This document shows, piece by piece, positions 34,645 to 44,132 of a stretch of 64,000 nucleotides of DNA. The DNA comes from Calothrix sp. FI2-JRJ7 (GTDB taxonomy: Bacteria > Cyanobacteriota > Cyanobacteriia > Cyanobacteriales > Nostocaceae), in NCBI GenBank assembly GCA_019359675.1, contig JAHHGX010000069.1:143406-207405 (forward strand). Direction: 5' to 3'. The first letter of the stretch is position 1; every line of letters begins with the position of its first letter. The notes under the pieces are model-generated. The model worked only from the letters and a program-made list of their open reading frames with translations, ran no database searches and was not told where the DNA came from. The position numbers were made by a program, and so were the translations under genes.

Positions 34645-35053
34645 AATTATCTATATTAATCTTACATTTGTAAATTATATTACAAATCTAATTATAGTTA
34701 AATCTTGAATGTTCTCTATTTATCTCTATTTTTTGCAGCCTAATAGCCCATTTCTGAAAAATGCAACAATACAAAAGTATAAAAAAATGCATGTACTTAA
34801 AACTTAAAACTAAACTCAAGTCATATTGAGAATTTCTAATTTTAAAATGTCCGGAAAATAATCTTGATATAGGAAATTGTATCTAATGTATATAAAGGAT
34901 GATTCACCTGCAAGATTGACGAATAACTGCCAAATTGCTAAAAATAGGTTGTTCACGCACTTAATTTATTAGGTTACATTTATAAGTACAGATAAACCTA
35001 TCATAAGTAGTTTTTTATATTACCAACTTTATATTATTAGAATCAGTATAAAA
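34645..35053. other. Intergenic region between divergent genes
   Basis: About 400 AT-rich bases between the pseudouridine synthase gene and the PatA-like gene. It must contain both promoters; no clear motif, hairpin or RNA gene is recognised. Confidence 0.5.
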
Positions 35054-36019
35054 ATGCAAACACTTCCTATTGGTCGATACCGATTTTTTCAGCGTTTACA
35101 ACCATTGCAAATTTTAAGCTCTTCTGTTAATGCACACGCAACTGGTTGTTTACAAGTTTTTAGTGCTTCTGCTTCCTGGCTTATATATTTAGAGAAGGGT
35201 AAGCTTGTATACGCTTGCTATGAGTCGGGAATGTTTGAGATACTATATAAAAAGTTGCAGCTACTTAGTAAAACTGTTCCAACACTTAATCGTGAAGTAT
35301 ATACTCGACTAAAGGCTATTTTTGAAACTAGTATTCAAAATCAAGCAATACCCAATTCAGATTACTTAGCGATATGCTGGTTGGTCGAGCAGAAATATAT
35401 TAACCTAACTCAAGCTGCAATGCTTATTGAGGAAGTAGCAGTCGAAGTTTTAGAATCATTCTTATTATTACAAGAAGGTTGTTATGAATTCGCATCTAAT
35501 AGCTTCATTGATAAAATGCCAAAATACTGCCGTTTAAATATTCTGTCACTCGTTGAAAAAATTTCTTCTCCAAATAAACAAAAACATCACACTAAAAATA
35601 CGACTAATAAATATAATACATTTAAACCATCATCGAAAAAACTTCCGAAATTACAATACACAATTATGTGTATTGATGATAGCCCAAGTATGCTAAATGC
35701 TATTAAAACCTTTTTAGATGAAACTTTTTTTGATGTTGTGCAACTCAATGATTCTGTAAAGGCTTTGATGCAAACTATTCGCGTCAAACCTGATTTAATT
35801 TTACTCGATATTGGAATGCCAAATTTAAATGGTCATGAATTCTGTTCTTTATTAAGAAAGCACTCGTATTTTAAAAATACACCTGTAATTATGGTGACAG
35901 CAAGAACTAGTTTAGTCGATAAAGCTAAAGCTAAAATGGTCGGCGCCTCTGGGTATATAACTAAACCATTTACACAAGTTCAATTGATGAAGGTTATTTT
36001 CCAACATTTAGAAGTTTAA
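35054..36019 (+). CDS. PatA/PixG-type response regulator
   Basis: A 321-residue protein with an N-terminal PATAN/DUF4388-like domain (residues about 8-170: ATGCLQVFSASASWLIYLEK, then GKLVYACYESG) and a C-terminal receiver domain. The receiver keeps the acidic pair in MCIDDSP (near 207), the phosphorylated Asp in LILLDIGMPN and the Lys in GYITKPF. A low-complexity Lys/Thr/Asn linker joins them. Such proteins act in cyanobacterial chemotaxis-like or heterocyst-pattern signalling (PatA, PixG, PilG). No kinase gene is adjacent, so the partner is unknown. Confidence 0.88.
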   Translation: MQTLPIGRYRFFQRLQPLQILSSSVNAHATGCLQVFSASASWLIYLEKGKLVYACYESGMFEILYKKLQLLSKTVPTLNREVYTRLKAIFETSIQNQAIPNSDYLAICWLVEQKYINLTQAAMLIEEVAVEVLESFLLLQEGCYEFASNSFIDKMPKYCRLNILSLVEKISSPNKQKHHTKNTTNKYNTFKPSSKKLPKLQYTIMCIDDSPSMLNAIKTFLDETFFDVVQLNDSVKALMQTIRVKPDLILLDIGMPNLNGHEFCSLLRKHSYFKNTPVIMVTARTSLVDKAKAKMVGASGYITKPFTQVQLMKVIFQHLEV

Positions 36020-36050
36020 ATGTAATTTTTTAATAGTAGTCGGTTAAAAT

Positions 36051-36165
36051 TTAAATCCCCCTTAGCCCCCTTAATAAGGGGGGAAAAAGAGAGTTTTAAG
36101 CCCCTTATTAAGGGGGAAAAAGAGAATTTAAAGCCCCCTTATTAAGGGGGGTTGGGGGGATTTAA
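36051..36165. repeat. Composite CCCC(T)TAATAAGGGG palindromic element
   Basis: Three CCCCTTATTAAGGGG-type hairpins separated by GGAAAAAGAGA spacers, bounded by inverted ends TTAAATCCCCC and GGGGGATTTAA. This looks like a small non-coding mobile palindrome with internal amplification. Relatives are at 20846 and 45617. Confidence 0.8.
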
Positions 36166-36205
36166 TCACATAAAAAGTTTAATTAAGCAGTAACAATCAT
36201 TAGTC

Positions 36206-36264
36206 GGTGCGTGACGCTACAAGTCTTATAACTACGTTGAAATATTTTCGTAGCGTCACGCACC
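36206..36264. repeat. GGTGCGTGACGCTAC inverted repeat
   Basis: Perfect 15-bp arms at 36206-36220 and 36250-36264 with a 29-base AT-rich centre. Relatives stand just before gatA (53673-53731) and the HPP gene (61630-61689). It looks like a non-autonomous mobile palindrome. Confidence 0.8.
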
Positions 36265-36310
36265 CTACGTTTGAAATGGTACTTACTTAAGCTAAAAAAT
36301 ATTATTTTAT

Positions 36311-36362
36311 GTTGGGTTGCGCCTTCGGCGTACTACGTAAACGCAAAGCCTCCACCCAACCT
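36311..36362. repeat. GTTGGGTT...AACCCAAC-type repeat
   Basis: GTTGGGTTGCG on the left and CACCCAACCTAC on the right form a short inverted repeat related to the larger element at 63569-63689 behind por. Confidence 0.6.
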
Positions 36363-36399
36363 ACAAAAGAGGCGCCGAATTACAATTAAATAAGAAACC

Positions 36400-36427
36400 G
36401 TAGAGACGTGATTAATCACGTCTCTAC
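36400..36427. terminator. GTAGAGACGTGATTAATCAC palindrome after the aldolase gene
   Basis: Perfect 28-base palindrome ending 18 bases beyond the aldolase stop codon (minus strand). It belongs to the GTAGAGACG repeat family and is well placed to end or protect the aldolase transcript. Confidence 0.65.
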
Positions 36428-36445
36428 ATTTAATTTCCTATTTAA

Positions 36446-37525
36446 TTATACTGTTGCAGCAGCTTTGGTGAGTGCGGCAAGTTCGCCTTTAGCGTACTTA
36501 GCAGCGAAGTCATCCAAGGACATTTGCTTAATTTTGCTTCCGTTACCAGCAGTACTAAACTGTTGATATCGGTCAGCACAGACTTTTTGCATGTACTTGA
36601 TAGAAGGTTTGAGGAAGTGACGGGGGTCAAATTCCTTAGTGTCTTTCGCTAAAGCTTCACGCACAGCAGCGGTGATAGCCAAACGGTTGTCGGTGTCGAT
36701 GTTTACTTTACGTACACCGCACTTGATACCTTTTTGAATTTCTTCAACGGGTACACCGTAGGTTTCTGGAATAGCGCCACCGTATTGGTTAATTAACGCA
36801 ATTAAATCTTCTGGTACAGATGAAGAACCGTGCATTACCAAGTGGGTGTTGGGCAAACGACGGTGAATTTCTTCAATGCGGCTGATTGCCAAAATTTCGC
36901 CAGTTGGTTTGCGGGTAAACTTGTAGGCGCCGTGGCTGGTACCAATAGCAACAGCTAAAGCATCTACTTGTGTTTGTTCAACGAATTGAACCGCTTCGTC
37001 TGGGTCGGTTAGAAGTTGGGAATGGTCGAGTTTACCTTCAAAACCATGTCCGTCTTCTGCTTCACCCATACCTGTTTCCAATGAACCCAAACAGCCAAGT
37101 TCACCTTCAACACTTACACCCAAAGAGTGAGCTACTTTCACTACTTCGCGAGTAACGTTAACGTTATACTCAAAGCTTGCGGGGGTTTTGGCATCAGCTT
37201 GTAATGAACCATCCATCATTACACTGGTAAAGCCATTTTTCATTGCTGAATAGCAAGTTGCTGGCTCGTTACCGTGGTCTTGGTGCATCGCAATAGGAAG
37301 ATGAGGATAAGTTTCCACTGCTGCCAAAATTAAATGGCGAAGGAAATTCTCACCTGCGTACTTACGGGCGCCGCGTGATGCTTGTAATATTACGGGGCTA
37401 TCTGTCTCATGGGCAGCCTGCACAATTGCTTGAATCTGCTCCAGGTTGTTAACGTTGAAAGCTGGAATGCCGTAACCGTTCTCAGCGGCGTGGTCCAACA
37501 TGAGCCGCATTGGTACGAGCGCCAT
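36446..37525 (-). CDS. fbaA: Class II fructose-bisphosphate aldolase
   Basis: Zn-dependent aldolase that joins or splits fructose-1,6-bisphosphate (and sedoheptulose bisphosphate) in the Calvin cycle and glycolysis. It has 359 residues. Hallmarks: [14 protein letters not shown], the metal site [10 protein letters not shown] (first His pair near residue 81), [36 protein letters not shown], and [12 protein letters not shown] for phosphate binding. A strong AGGAGG site precedes ATG 37525. The product is essential for carbon fixation in cyanobacteria. A palindromic repeat follows its stop closely. Confidence 0.96.
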   Translation of the reverse strand: MALVPMRLMLDHAAENGYGIPAFNVNNLEQIQAIVQAAHETDSPVILQASRGARKYAGENFLRHLILAAVETYPHLPIAMHQDHGNEPATCYSAMKNGFTSVMMDGSLQADAKTPASFEYNVNVTREVVKVAHSLGVSVEGELGCLGSLETGMGEAEDGHGFEGKLDHSQLLTDPDEAVQFVEQTQVDALAVAIGTSHGAYKFTRKPTGEILAISRIEEIHRRLPNTHLVMHGSSSVPEDLIALINQYGGAIPETYGVPVEEIQKGIKCGVRKVNIDTDNRLAITAAVREALAKDTKEFDPRHFLKPSIKYMQKVCADRYQQFSTAGNGSKIKQMSLDDFAAKYAKGELAALTKAAATV

Positions 37526-37673
37526 AGATAGTCCTCCTGAATGTGTTGTCAGATAATCGGTTGAATGATGAGCGTATGTACTACGCTGAATCTTAATCTT
37601 TTTTTCAACTTATAGGAAATTATAACTAGTGATTGGTGTTTATGTTTAAAAAGTTTAAGAGATTTAGTGTTCA

Positions 37674-37701
37674 GTGCTGAGTGCTGAGTGCTGAGTGCTG
37701 A
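37674..37701. repeat. Heptamer short tandem repeat (GTGCTGA x4)
   Basis: Four exact GTGCTGA units plus a partial one, upstream of the aldolase gene. Heptamer STRR sequences of this kind are characteristic of filamentous heterocyst-forming cyanobacteria. The surrounding gap (37526-38046) also has a direct repeat CTTGTGGAACAG near 37.79 kb, a GTAGGCA hairpin near 37.86 kb, and the tRNA gene. Confidence 0.85.
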
Positions 37702-37911
37702 GTGAATGGAGGATGATAATGAAGAATTATGAGTTGAAGAGAAAATTAAATCTGTAACTTATAGTTCAATAGTCTTATTCTATCTTGTGGAACAGTCTTG
37801 TGGAACAGGCATAGAAAGCCTGTTAATTAATTTAATTAAATTTATAGGGTAGGCAAGGATGCCTACCGCACAACAGTTTTTTCACTCACAAGAATTTTTG
37901 AATGTTTAGTA

Positions 37912-37983
37912 TGGGTAACCCGGGACTCGAACCCGGAACTAATCGGTTAAAAGCCGAGTACTCTACCATTGAGTTAGTCACCC
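37912..37983 (-). tRNA. tRNA-Lys (anticodon TTT)
   Basis: On the minus strand the sequence folds as a complete tRNA. The acceptor stem is GGGTGAC/GTTACCC with discriminator A, the D arm contains AATGGTAGAGTA, the anticodon arm is TCGG-CTTTTAA-CCGA with anticodon TTT, and the T arm CCGGGTTCGAGTCCCGG is perfect. No CCA is encoded. Standard decoding gives lysine. Confidence 0.95.
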
Positions 37984-38046
37984 GTGCCGCGTTTTTTTCG
38001 CTGGCTTATACACTCTAACACAAGGGTATATAGTTTTGTAAAGGGG

Positions 38047-38919
38047 TTAAGAGAAAAAATTTGCTGTGAGTTTGAAAAATGTTGAGTAACTGGCGCCTGG
38101 TTGGAGTACTGTAAGGTTTTCGCCTGTGTTAATGGCGTTTCTACCAGCGCTCCAAGGTTCGAGACAGTAGAAGTCTTTGCCTTTGAGTGTCCAAAATACT
38201 AAAGTTGAAAATACGTTGTCGTAATCGAAGGTTAATTTGAGTTTACGGCTTAAGTCGGTAACGGTAGCTGTTTGACTGCTAAGTTGTTTGAAAGCTACAT
38301 CGATTTCATCACGGTTAAAGTCAAAACTGCCGTTAAATGTGTGATTTTCTTTGGTTTTCTGGTCTTGGTACTCTCGCGATGGTATATCAAACTGAAGTTG
38401 ATTTTTATCCTGCACGGAAAAGTAAGGATGAAAACCAAAGGAGAAAGGCATTGGTTGAGATGACTTGTTTGTATAATGCTGTCCAACATTCAGACTGTTA
38501 CCTTGAAGTTGATAGGTAAAAGTTATCTGAAAGTTGAAAGGATAAATTGCTTGTGTTTGCTCGTTGCTATGTAAAGTAGCTTGCAGCGACACTCCTTCAT
38601 CTGAAACATAACCAAAAGATACCCAAGGTAAATCGCGTGCAAATCCATGCTGTTTAAGGGTATACTGTTTGCCCCCTGTGGTGTAAGTGTTTTCTGGCAA
38701 GTTACCGCAAATGGGAAATAAAATTGGATTACCTCCTCGAACACTCAACTCTGGGTTGACAAAGCGTTCTTCATCTAGGTAAAAAATTTCTTTTCCATCG
38801 AGGTGCCATTTAGTAATTATGCCACCACGTTCGGGTACAACTTCTAACTGGGAGTTAGTGCTTTCATCCGTGAGGATGTAGGTTTTATATTGATTCTGTT
38901 GAAGAGAAATTGAATACAT
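38047..38919 (-). CDS. Aldose 1-epimerase family protein
   Basis: A 290-residue galactose-mutarotase-fold protein. Visible blocks: RGGIITKWHLDGKEIFYLDE, RGGNPILFPICGNLPENTY, a catalytic-type His in KQHGFARDLPW (near residue 92), PFSFGFHPYFSV with the second His, and FYCLEPWSAGRNAIN with the catalytic-type Glu. It probably interconverts anomers of a hexose or hexose-6-phosphate. It lies 55 bases downstream of pdhA on the same strand, with a palindromic repeat between them. Confidence 0.88.
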   Translation of the reverse strand: MYSISLQQNQYKTYILTDESTNSQLEVVPERGGIITKWHLDGKEIFYLDEERFVNPELSVRGGNPILFPICGNLPENTYTTGGKQYTLKQHGFARDLPWVSFGYVSDEGVSLQATLHSNEQTQAIYPFNFQITFTYQLQGNSLNVGQHYTNKSSQPMPFSFGFHPYFSVQDKNQLQFDIPSREYQDQKTKENHTFNGSFDFNRDEIDVAFKQLSSQTATVTDLSRKLKLTFDYDNVFSTLVFWTLKGKDFYCLEPWSAGRNAINTGENLTVLQPGASYSTFFKLTANFFS

Positions 38920-38931
38920 ATGTTTAATACT

Positions 38932-38959
38932 GTAGAGACGTGATTAATCACGTCTCTAC
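38932..38959. terminator. GTAGAGACGTGATTAATCAC palindrome between pdhA and the epimerase gene
   Basis: Identical to the 28-base palindrome behind the aldolase gene. It lies 15 bases after the pdhA stop and 12 before the epimerase start on the minus strand, so it may separate or attenuate the second gene. Confidence 0.65.
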
Positions 38960-38974
38960 GAATGCGTGTGTTGT

Positions 38975-40009
38975 TTACTCGTCTTCGGCGAAGATAAAGC
39001 GGTATAACTCGTTTGGACTTGGTTCGGGACTGCTTTCGGCAAATTTGACGGCCTCTTCGACTTCTGTTTGTATTTTTTTGTCGATGGCTTTTAATTCGTC
39101 GGCAGTTGCTAACTTTCTTTCAATCAATTCGCTGGCTAGCTTTTTGATTGGGTCGCGTGCGAACCAAAATTCTTTTTCTTCTTTGCTTCGCAGTTCGTCA
39201 GGGTCTGCTAACGAGTGTCCTCGGAAACGGTAGGTTAATGCTTCGATTAAAGTTGGTCCCTCTCCGGAGCGCGCACGTCGCACAGCTTCTTTTGCTGCTG
39301 AATACACTGCAAGAACGTCCATACCATCAACTTCAATACCCACCATGTTGAAGACGCTGGCTTTTTTATAGATTTCGGGGTCAGATGTTGCGCGTTCGTG
39401 CGCCATTCCTATTGCCCATTTATTATTTTCGACAACAAAGAGTATTGGCAATTTCCATAACGCTGCCATGTTGAGCGTCTCGAAAAATTGCCCGTTGTTG
39501 GCGGCGCCATCACCGAAGAAACAAGCTGTTACCTCCATTGGATTGGTATCACCTAACACTTCTTTGCGGTACTTGCTTTGAAATGCAGCACCCGCCGCTA
39601 CAGGAATACCCTCAGCAACAAACGCATATCCACCGAGTAAGCGATGTTTCGCAGAAAACATGTGCATCGAACCACCGCGCCCTTTGCTACAACCTGTGGC
39701 TTTGCCAAATAGTTCTGCCATTACTTCGCGTGCTGGTACTCCAGCACTTAAAGCATGAACGTGGTCGCGGTATGTGCTGCTAACATAGTCTTCTCCCGGT
39801 TTCATGGCTTTGACAATACCACTGGAAACAGCTTCTTGACCGTTGTAAAGGTGGACAAAGCCAAACATTTTTCCTCGGTAGTACATTTCGGCGCACTTAT
39901 CTTCAAACATGCGCCCCAAAACCATGTCTTCGTAAAGCAGCAAGCCTTCTTGTTTCGTAATTTGTGCGGATGCCGCATCAAACGTTGGTAACGTGCGTTC
40001 TTGAACCAT
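38975..40009 (-). CDS. pdhA: Pyruvate dehydrogenase E1 component, alpha subunit
   Basis: Thiamine-diphosphate-dependent E1 alpha chain, 344 residues. Features: [34 protein letters not shown], the phosphorylation/TPP region [15 protein letters not shown], and the [12 protein letters not shown] motif followed by [11 protein letters not shown], which together bind Mg-[17 protein letters not shown] is near the C-terminus. It forms the E1 heterotetramer with PdhB, which is not in the window, as is common in cyanobacteria. Confidence 0.95.
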   Translation of the reverse strand: MVQERTLPTFDAASAQITKQEGLLLYEDMVLGRMFEDKCAEMYYRGKMFGFVHLYNGQEAVSSGIVKAMKPGEDYVSSTYRDHVHALSAGVPAREVMAELFGKATGCSKGRGGSMHMFSAKHRLLGGYAFVAEGIPVAAGAAFQSKYRKEVLGDTNPMEVTACFFGDGAANNGQFFETLNMAALWKLPILFVVENNKWAIGMAHERATSDPEIYKKASVFNMVGIEVDGMDVLAVYSAAKEAVRRARSGEGPTLIEALTYRFRGHSLADPDELRSKEEKEFWFARDPIKKLASELIERKLATADELKAIDKKIQTEVEEAVKFAESSPEPSPNELYRFIFAEDE

Positions 40010-40756
40010 TATCTTTTGAGTATCCCCGTAGTAACACTTAATGTCACCATTATTTATATGACGCTCATGTGCGCTTACCCGATTTATAGGCGACTTCCTT
40101 TAAATGCAGGCAAGAGCGCTACCCAAGAGCGTCCAATTGCTCTGACTCTACTACTCTCTAAACTTAGAAGCAGCAAATAAACTGTCAAAATCAAGATTCG
40201 ATAACTCGAAGCTCGTTCATTTGACTGTAAAGAAGCAACTTTATTTGATGTCATAGCCGGCTCGCTTTCGCTACCCTCGGCTATACACTAACAGTTAGAA
40301 TAGCAAGATTCTGCATATTGATTAACAATTTTTAGCTTTCAGCACAGCGTTACTTATCAGCAATCTGCTTCTAGGTAATTGTAACAATAATATCGTTGTG
40401 GTAGAATTTTACTCGCTCTATAGTAGCGAACAACGGTTCACAACGATGTATAATTCGTTGCTAGCCTGAGAATGAATATAGCTACCTATTTGTAATAGTT
40501 AGTTATTCAATATCCTGGTATTGTTATATACTTGTCGATTACTTAACTATTTTTGACTTATGTTCATTAGTTAAGTGTAGAGGTAAGGTGACTTAATATA
40601 TCGGCGCCGATTACATACTTTAAACAACAGTTAAGTTGTTGTGTTGTACACGGAACGCGCGTGTAAGTTCAACAAGGTATTATTATGGCACGGTTTGATA
40701 ATGCCTGGAATGGTCTAGGTGAAACATCACATAATACGCTGTAGGGGAAGTAGGCT
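40010..40756. other. Intergenic region between divergent pdhA and ftn2
   Basis: About 750 bases with no convincing coding frame. It contains an ATAGCCG/CGGCTAT hairpin (40253-40284) and a nested structure made of an outer 9-bp repeat ATCGTTGTG/CACAACGAT (40392-40400, 40439-40447) and an inner TCGCT/AGCGA stem (40413-40429). These may belong to a long leader of either gene. Promoters for both directions must be here. Confidence 0.5.
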
Positions 40757-42985
40757 GTGCGAATTCCGCTCGATTACTACCGTATATTAGGATTACCGTT
40801 GGCGGCAAGCTCGGAGCAATTGCGGCAAGCTTATAATGACCGTATTGTCCAGCTACCACGACGGGAATATTCAATCGCAGCAACTACATCGCGAAAACAA
40901 TTAGTTGAAGAAGCTTACGTGGTTTTATCTAATCCTTTAGAGCGCAAAGAATACGACAGGGTGTATTTAGCGTCTGCATATACTCAAAACGGCACCGATG
41001 TCGCTGTCGCTGTTGAGAACAGAGTTGCTCGACACTCGAATTCAAATTCTGATACTCAAAACCCAACTATAGATGTTAATGAAGACGAATTAGTCGGTGC
41101 CTTGCTGATTTTACAAGAGCTTGGAGAATACGAACAAGTCCTTAAACTTGGGCGCCCATACCTTGTTAACAGAAATAAAACAGATAATGAAAGTTTTGCC
41201 TCCGAACGTCCGGATGTAGTACTAACAGTAGCATTAGCCTGTTTAGAGTTAGGACGCGAACAATGGCAGCAAGGAAACTATGAAAACGCAGCAATTTCTC
41301 TGGAGACAGGGGAAGAATTGCTAGGCAAAGAAGGAATGTTTCCTAACGTTCGAGTCGAAATTCAAGCTGATTTAAATAGATTGCGTCCATATCGCATTCT
41401 CGAATTAGTTGCATTGCCACTTGACCATGCAGCAGAAAGGAAGCAAGGATTACAGCTATTACAGCAGGTTTTAGAAGAACGTGGTGGTATAGATGGATCG
41501 CTCAACGATGAGTCAGGATTAAACGTTGATGACTTTTTACGCTTTGTTCAGCAGTTACGGCATCATTTAACCGTAGCTGAACAGCATCATCTATTTGAAT
41601 CAGAAAGTAAACGTCCTTCAGCAGTTGCCACATATTTAGCTGTTTATGCTTTAATCGCGCGTGGATTTACTCAACGTCAACCAGCATTAATTAGGCAAGC
41701 AAAGCAAATGCTGTTGCGTTTGGGTAAACGGCAAGATGTTCACCTTGAGCAATCGTTATGTGCGCTACTTTTGGGACAAACAGAAGAAGCTACTAAAGCA
41801 TTAGAATTAAGTCAAGAATACGAAGCTTTGGCTTTTATTCGCGAACATTCTCAGTCTTCGCCAGATTTATTACCAGGACTGTGCTTATACGGTGAACGTT
41901 GGTTACAAAATGAAGTATTTCCACATTTTCGTGATTTAGAAGACCAAGTAGCATCGCTCAAGGAATATTTTGCAGACCCTGACGTGCAAGCTTATTTAGA
42001 AGTTTTACCCAGTGATGCAGAAAATGTTGATGCTGACTGGCGTACTTCTACACTCAAGTCTCCAAATGGCACATCAAACACTACATCAAGTAATTATAAT
42101 AATTCTACAGTTACGGCTCGACCTAATTATCGCAATAGGGTAACAGAAATTCCCAAGTCGGCGCCAGCGAATTACAACATATCAACCGATAACTACGATA
42201 CTAGATTTAATCACGAGGCGCCTGTTACTTCTAGACCACAACCGAACGGTCGTGTACCAAAAAATCACAATAGCCAAATTGCGACAAGCACAGTTAGGGC
42301 GCCAAAATCGAAAAGACGTAGACATCAACCATCTGGTAGTGTAAAGAATATTCCGAAACCGAACCAACGTGTAGCGCCAAGACGTAGACAATCTCGTAAT
42401 AAAAGTGCGAGTTTGTTGCTAAAAGTATTAGCTTCGGTCGCAGGTGTATTATTATTTTGGCTGTTAATTAGTACAACATTTGGCTGGTTAAAAAATATAT
42501 TAATTCCAGGCCCAGCATTACAAGGGAAACAGCTTGCAATAGAAATAAATGAACCACCTGTAGCGATTCCTACACCAGGTAGTCAACCGCAGTACCCAGA
42601 AGGAGATTTAACCAAAGAATCTGCAACACAAGTAGTTCAGAGTTGGTTATCAGCAAAGTCAACTTCATTAGGTTCCAAGCATGATATAGATAGTTTGAAC
42701 CAAATACTAACAGGTTCAGCATTATCATACTGGAGAGGTATTGCTTTGCAAGTTAAATCAAGCAATAAGTATCGACAGTACGAACATACAGTATCAAACG
42801 TATCTGTTAAACCAGATGCTAATAATAAAAACCACGCAACGGTAGAAGCAACAGTAGTAGAAAGTACGACTTACTACGAAAACGGAGAAAAGAAGGAACC
42901 AGAAAAAGATAAAGTCAGAGTTAGATACGAAGTAGTGCGCGTAGAGAACGGATGGCGTATTCGTGATATCGCTTTGGTCAACTAA
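40757..42985 (+). CDS. ftn2: Cell division protein Ftn2/ZipN (ARC6 homologue)
   Basis: A 742-residue inner-membrane protein that anchors the FtsZ ring in cyanobacteria. Residues 1-70 are a J-like domain (LDYYRILGLPLAASSEQLRQ). A helical region follows, then a basic low-complexity linker (residues about 430-550, rich in Asn, Ser, Arg), one membrane span (LASVAGVLLFWLLISTTFGW near 570) and a periplasmic IMS domain ending WRIRDIALVN. The start is GTG 40757 with AGGGGAAG upstream. The J domain lacks the HPD motif (YNDRIVQLPR stands there), as is usual for this family, so it is not a real co-chaperone. Confidence 0.93.
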   Translation: MRIPLDYYRILGLPLAASSEQLRQAYNDRIVQLPRREYSIAATTSRKQLVEEAYVVLSNPLERKEYDRVYLASAYTQNGTDVAVAVENRVARHSNSNSDTQNPTIDVNEDELVGALLILQELGEYEQVLKLGRPYLVNRNKTDNESFASERPDVVLTVALACLELGREQWQQGNYENAAISLETGEELLGKEGMFPNVRVEIQADLNRLRPYRILELVALPLDHAAERKQGLQLLQQVLEERGGIDGSLNDESGLNVDDFLRFVQQLRHHLTVAEQHHLFESESKRPSAVATYLAVYALIARGFTQRQPALIRQAKQMLLRLGKRQDVHLEQSLCALLLGQTEEATKALELSQEYEALAFIREHSQSSPDLLPGLCLYGERWLQNEVFPHFRDLEDQVASLKEYFADPDVQAYLEVLPSDAENVDADWRTSTLKSPNGTSNTTSSNYNNSTVTARPNYRNRVTEIPKSAPANYNISTDNYDTRFNHEAPVTSRPQPNGRVPKNHNSQIATSTVRAPKSKRRRHQPSGSVKNIPKPNQRVAPRRRQSRNKSASLLLKVLASVAGVLLFWLLISTTFGWLKNILIPGPALQGKQLAIEINEPPVAIPTPGSQPQYPEGDLTKESATQVVQSWLSAKSTSLGSKHDIDSLNQILTGSALSYWRGIALQVKSSNKYRQYEHTVSNVSVKPDANNKNHATVEATVVESTTYYENGEKKEPEKDKVRVRYEVVRVENGWRIRDIALVN

Positions 42986-43085
42986 CTTTTACTTAATTGA
43001 GGTAACTTGGTAATGGACTGCATTTACGTTGGGAAGAAAGTAAATTTTACGGTTCCCAACTAGCCATTACAATTAAATTACTTTA

Positions 43086-44063
43086 ATGACTGACACTTTA
43101 TTTCAAGCTTATACACCTTTAATTATCTGGATAGGGTTAGGGTTACTGGTATGTCCCTTACTACCTAAGTCTTTCTCAAAGATATTAGGTCGTGGTCTTT
43201 ACTGGGTTGGAGTCCCTCTGGAACTTATTGCGTTGTCTCGTCAGGGTAACTCTGAGCAGTATCAAGCAATTAATACCTCCGTATTGGCGCCAGTAATAAC
43301 CGTTGGTACATTAATAATTGGTTTAGTGGTGACACTATCAGTTATATGGATATGGAAATTATTAGCCAACCAGCAAAAGTCTGAACACGGCTCAAAAATA
43401 CAACCACTGAGTCGAGTCAGCGAGGGGAGTTTTCTTCTCGCTGCTATTTTAGGTAATACTGGTTTTGTTGGACTGGCAATTGCACCTTCGTTAGTTGATG
43501 CCAATGCATTAAATTTAGCAGTAATATTCAGTATTACCCACAATGTTATTGGTCCATTTGGTTTAGGAGTATGGATTGCTAGTTACTATAGCCACACTCA
43601 GCAACAAAATAACTTTTTAACGCAACTACGGGATATTTTAACAGTACCTCCGTTATGGGCATTTATATTTGGATACTTTACGCGCTCTTTAAACCTACCA
43701 GATGCTGTTGAAATAGGACTTCAACAATCAATTGGCATCGTTATTGCATGTGCTTTTTTACTCATTGGAATTAGACTCGCTCAACTACAAGGATGGAAAA
43801 GCCTTAAATTAGCCCTTATTCCGGCTACTTTGCGAGTTATTATAATACCTTTACTAGTTGGAATTTTTACTAAATTTGTACTTAAGCTGCCTGCTTCATC
43901 AAGCTTGGCAATGGTACTGATGTCGGGGATGCCATCAGCATTTCTAGGTTTAATTCTGGCAGAAGAATATAATTTAGACCGCGATTTAATTGCTAGCAGT
44001 ATTCTTGTATCAACAATATTGTTGCTTTTTGTATTGCCCTTATGGATTTTTATATTTGGATAA
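43086..44063 (+). CDS. AEC-type permease
   Basis: A 325-residue membrane protein with about nine to ten predicted spans, such as LIIWIGLGLLVCPLLP, GTLIIGLVVTLSVIWIW and GIVIACAFLLIGIRLA. The blocks LAAILGNTGFVGLAIAP and LAMVLMSGMPSAFLGLILAE match the two conserved halves of the auxin efflux carrier (AEC) family, whose bacterial members export small carboxylates. The substrate is unknown. It follows ftn2 after 100 bases on the same strand. Confidence 0.82.
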   Translation: MTDTLFQAYTPLIIWIGLGLLVCPLLPKSFSKILGRGLYWVGVPLELIALSRQGNSEQYQAINTSVLAPVITVGTLIIGLVVTLSVIWIWKLLANQQKSEHGSKIQPLSRVSEGSFLLAAILGNTGFVGLAIAPSLVDANALNLAVIFSITHNVIGPFGLGVWIASYYSHTQQQNNFLTQLRDILTVPPLWAFIFGYFTRSLNLPDAVEIGLQQSIGIVIACAFLLIGIRLAQLQGWKSLKLALIPATLRVIIIPLLVGIFTKFVLKLPASSSLAMVLMSGMPSAFLGLILAEEYNLDRDLIASSILVSTILLLFVLPLWIFIFG

Positions 44064-44132
44064 GGTCTTGTGCAAGTGACGCAATTTGGTACTACTGGTG
44101 TGCGTTAACCAGTAGTACTACCCACCCCACTA

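Noticed and set aside
37674..37701. Heptamer repeat as a protein-coding repeat or operator array
   Set aside because: It fits the known STRR class and has no reading frame.
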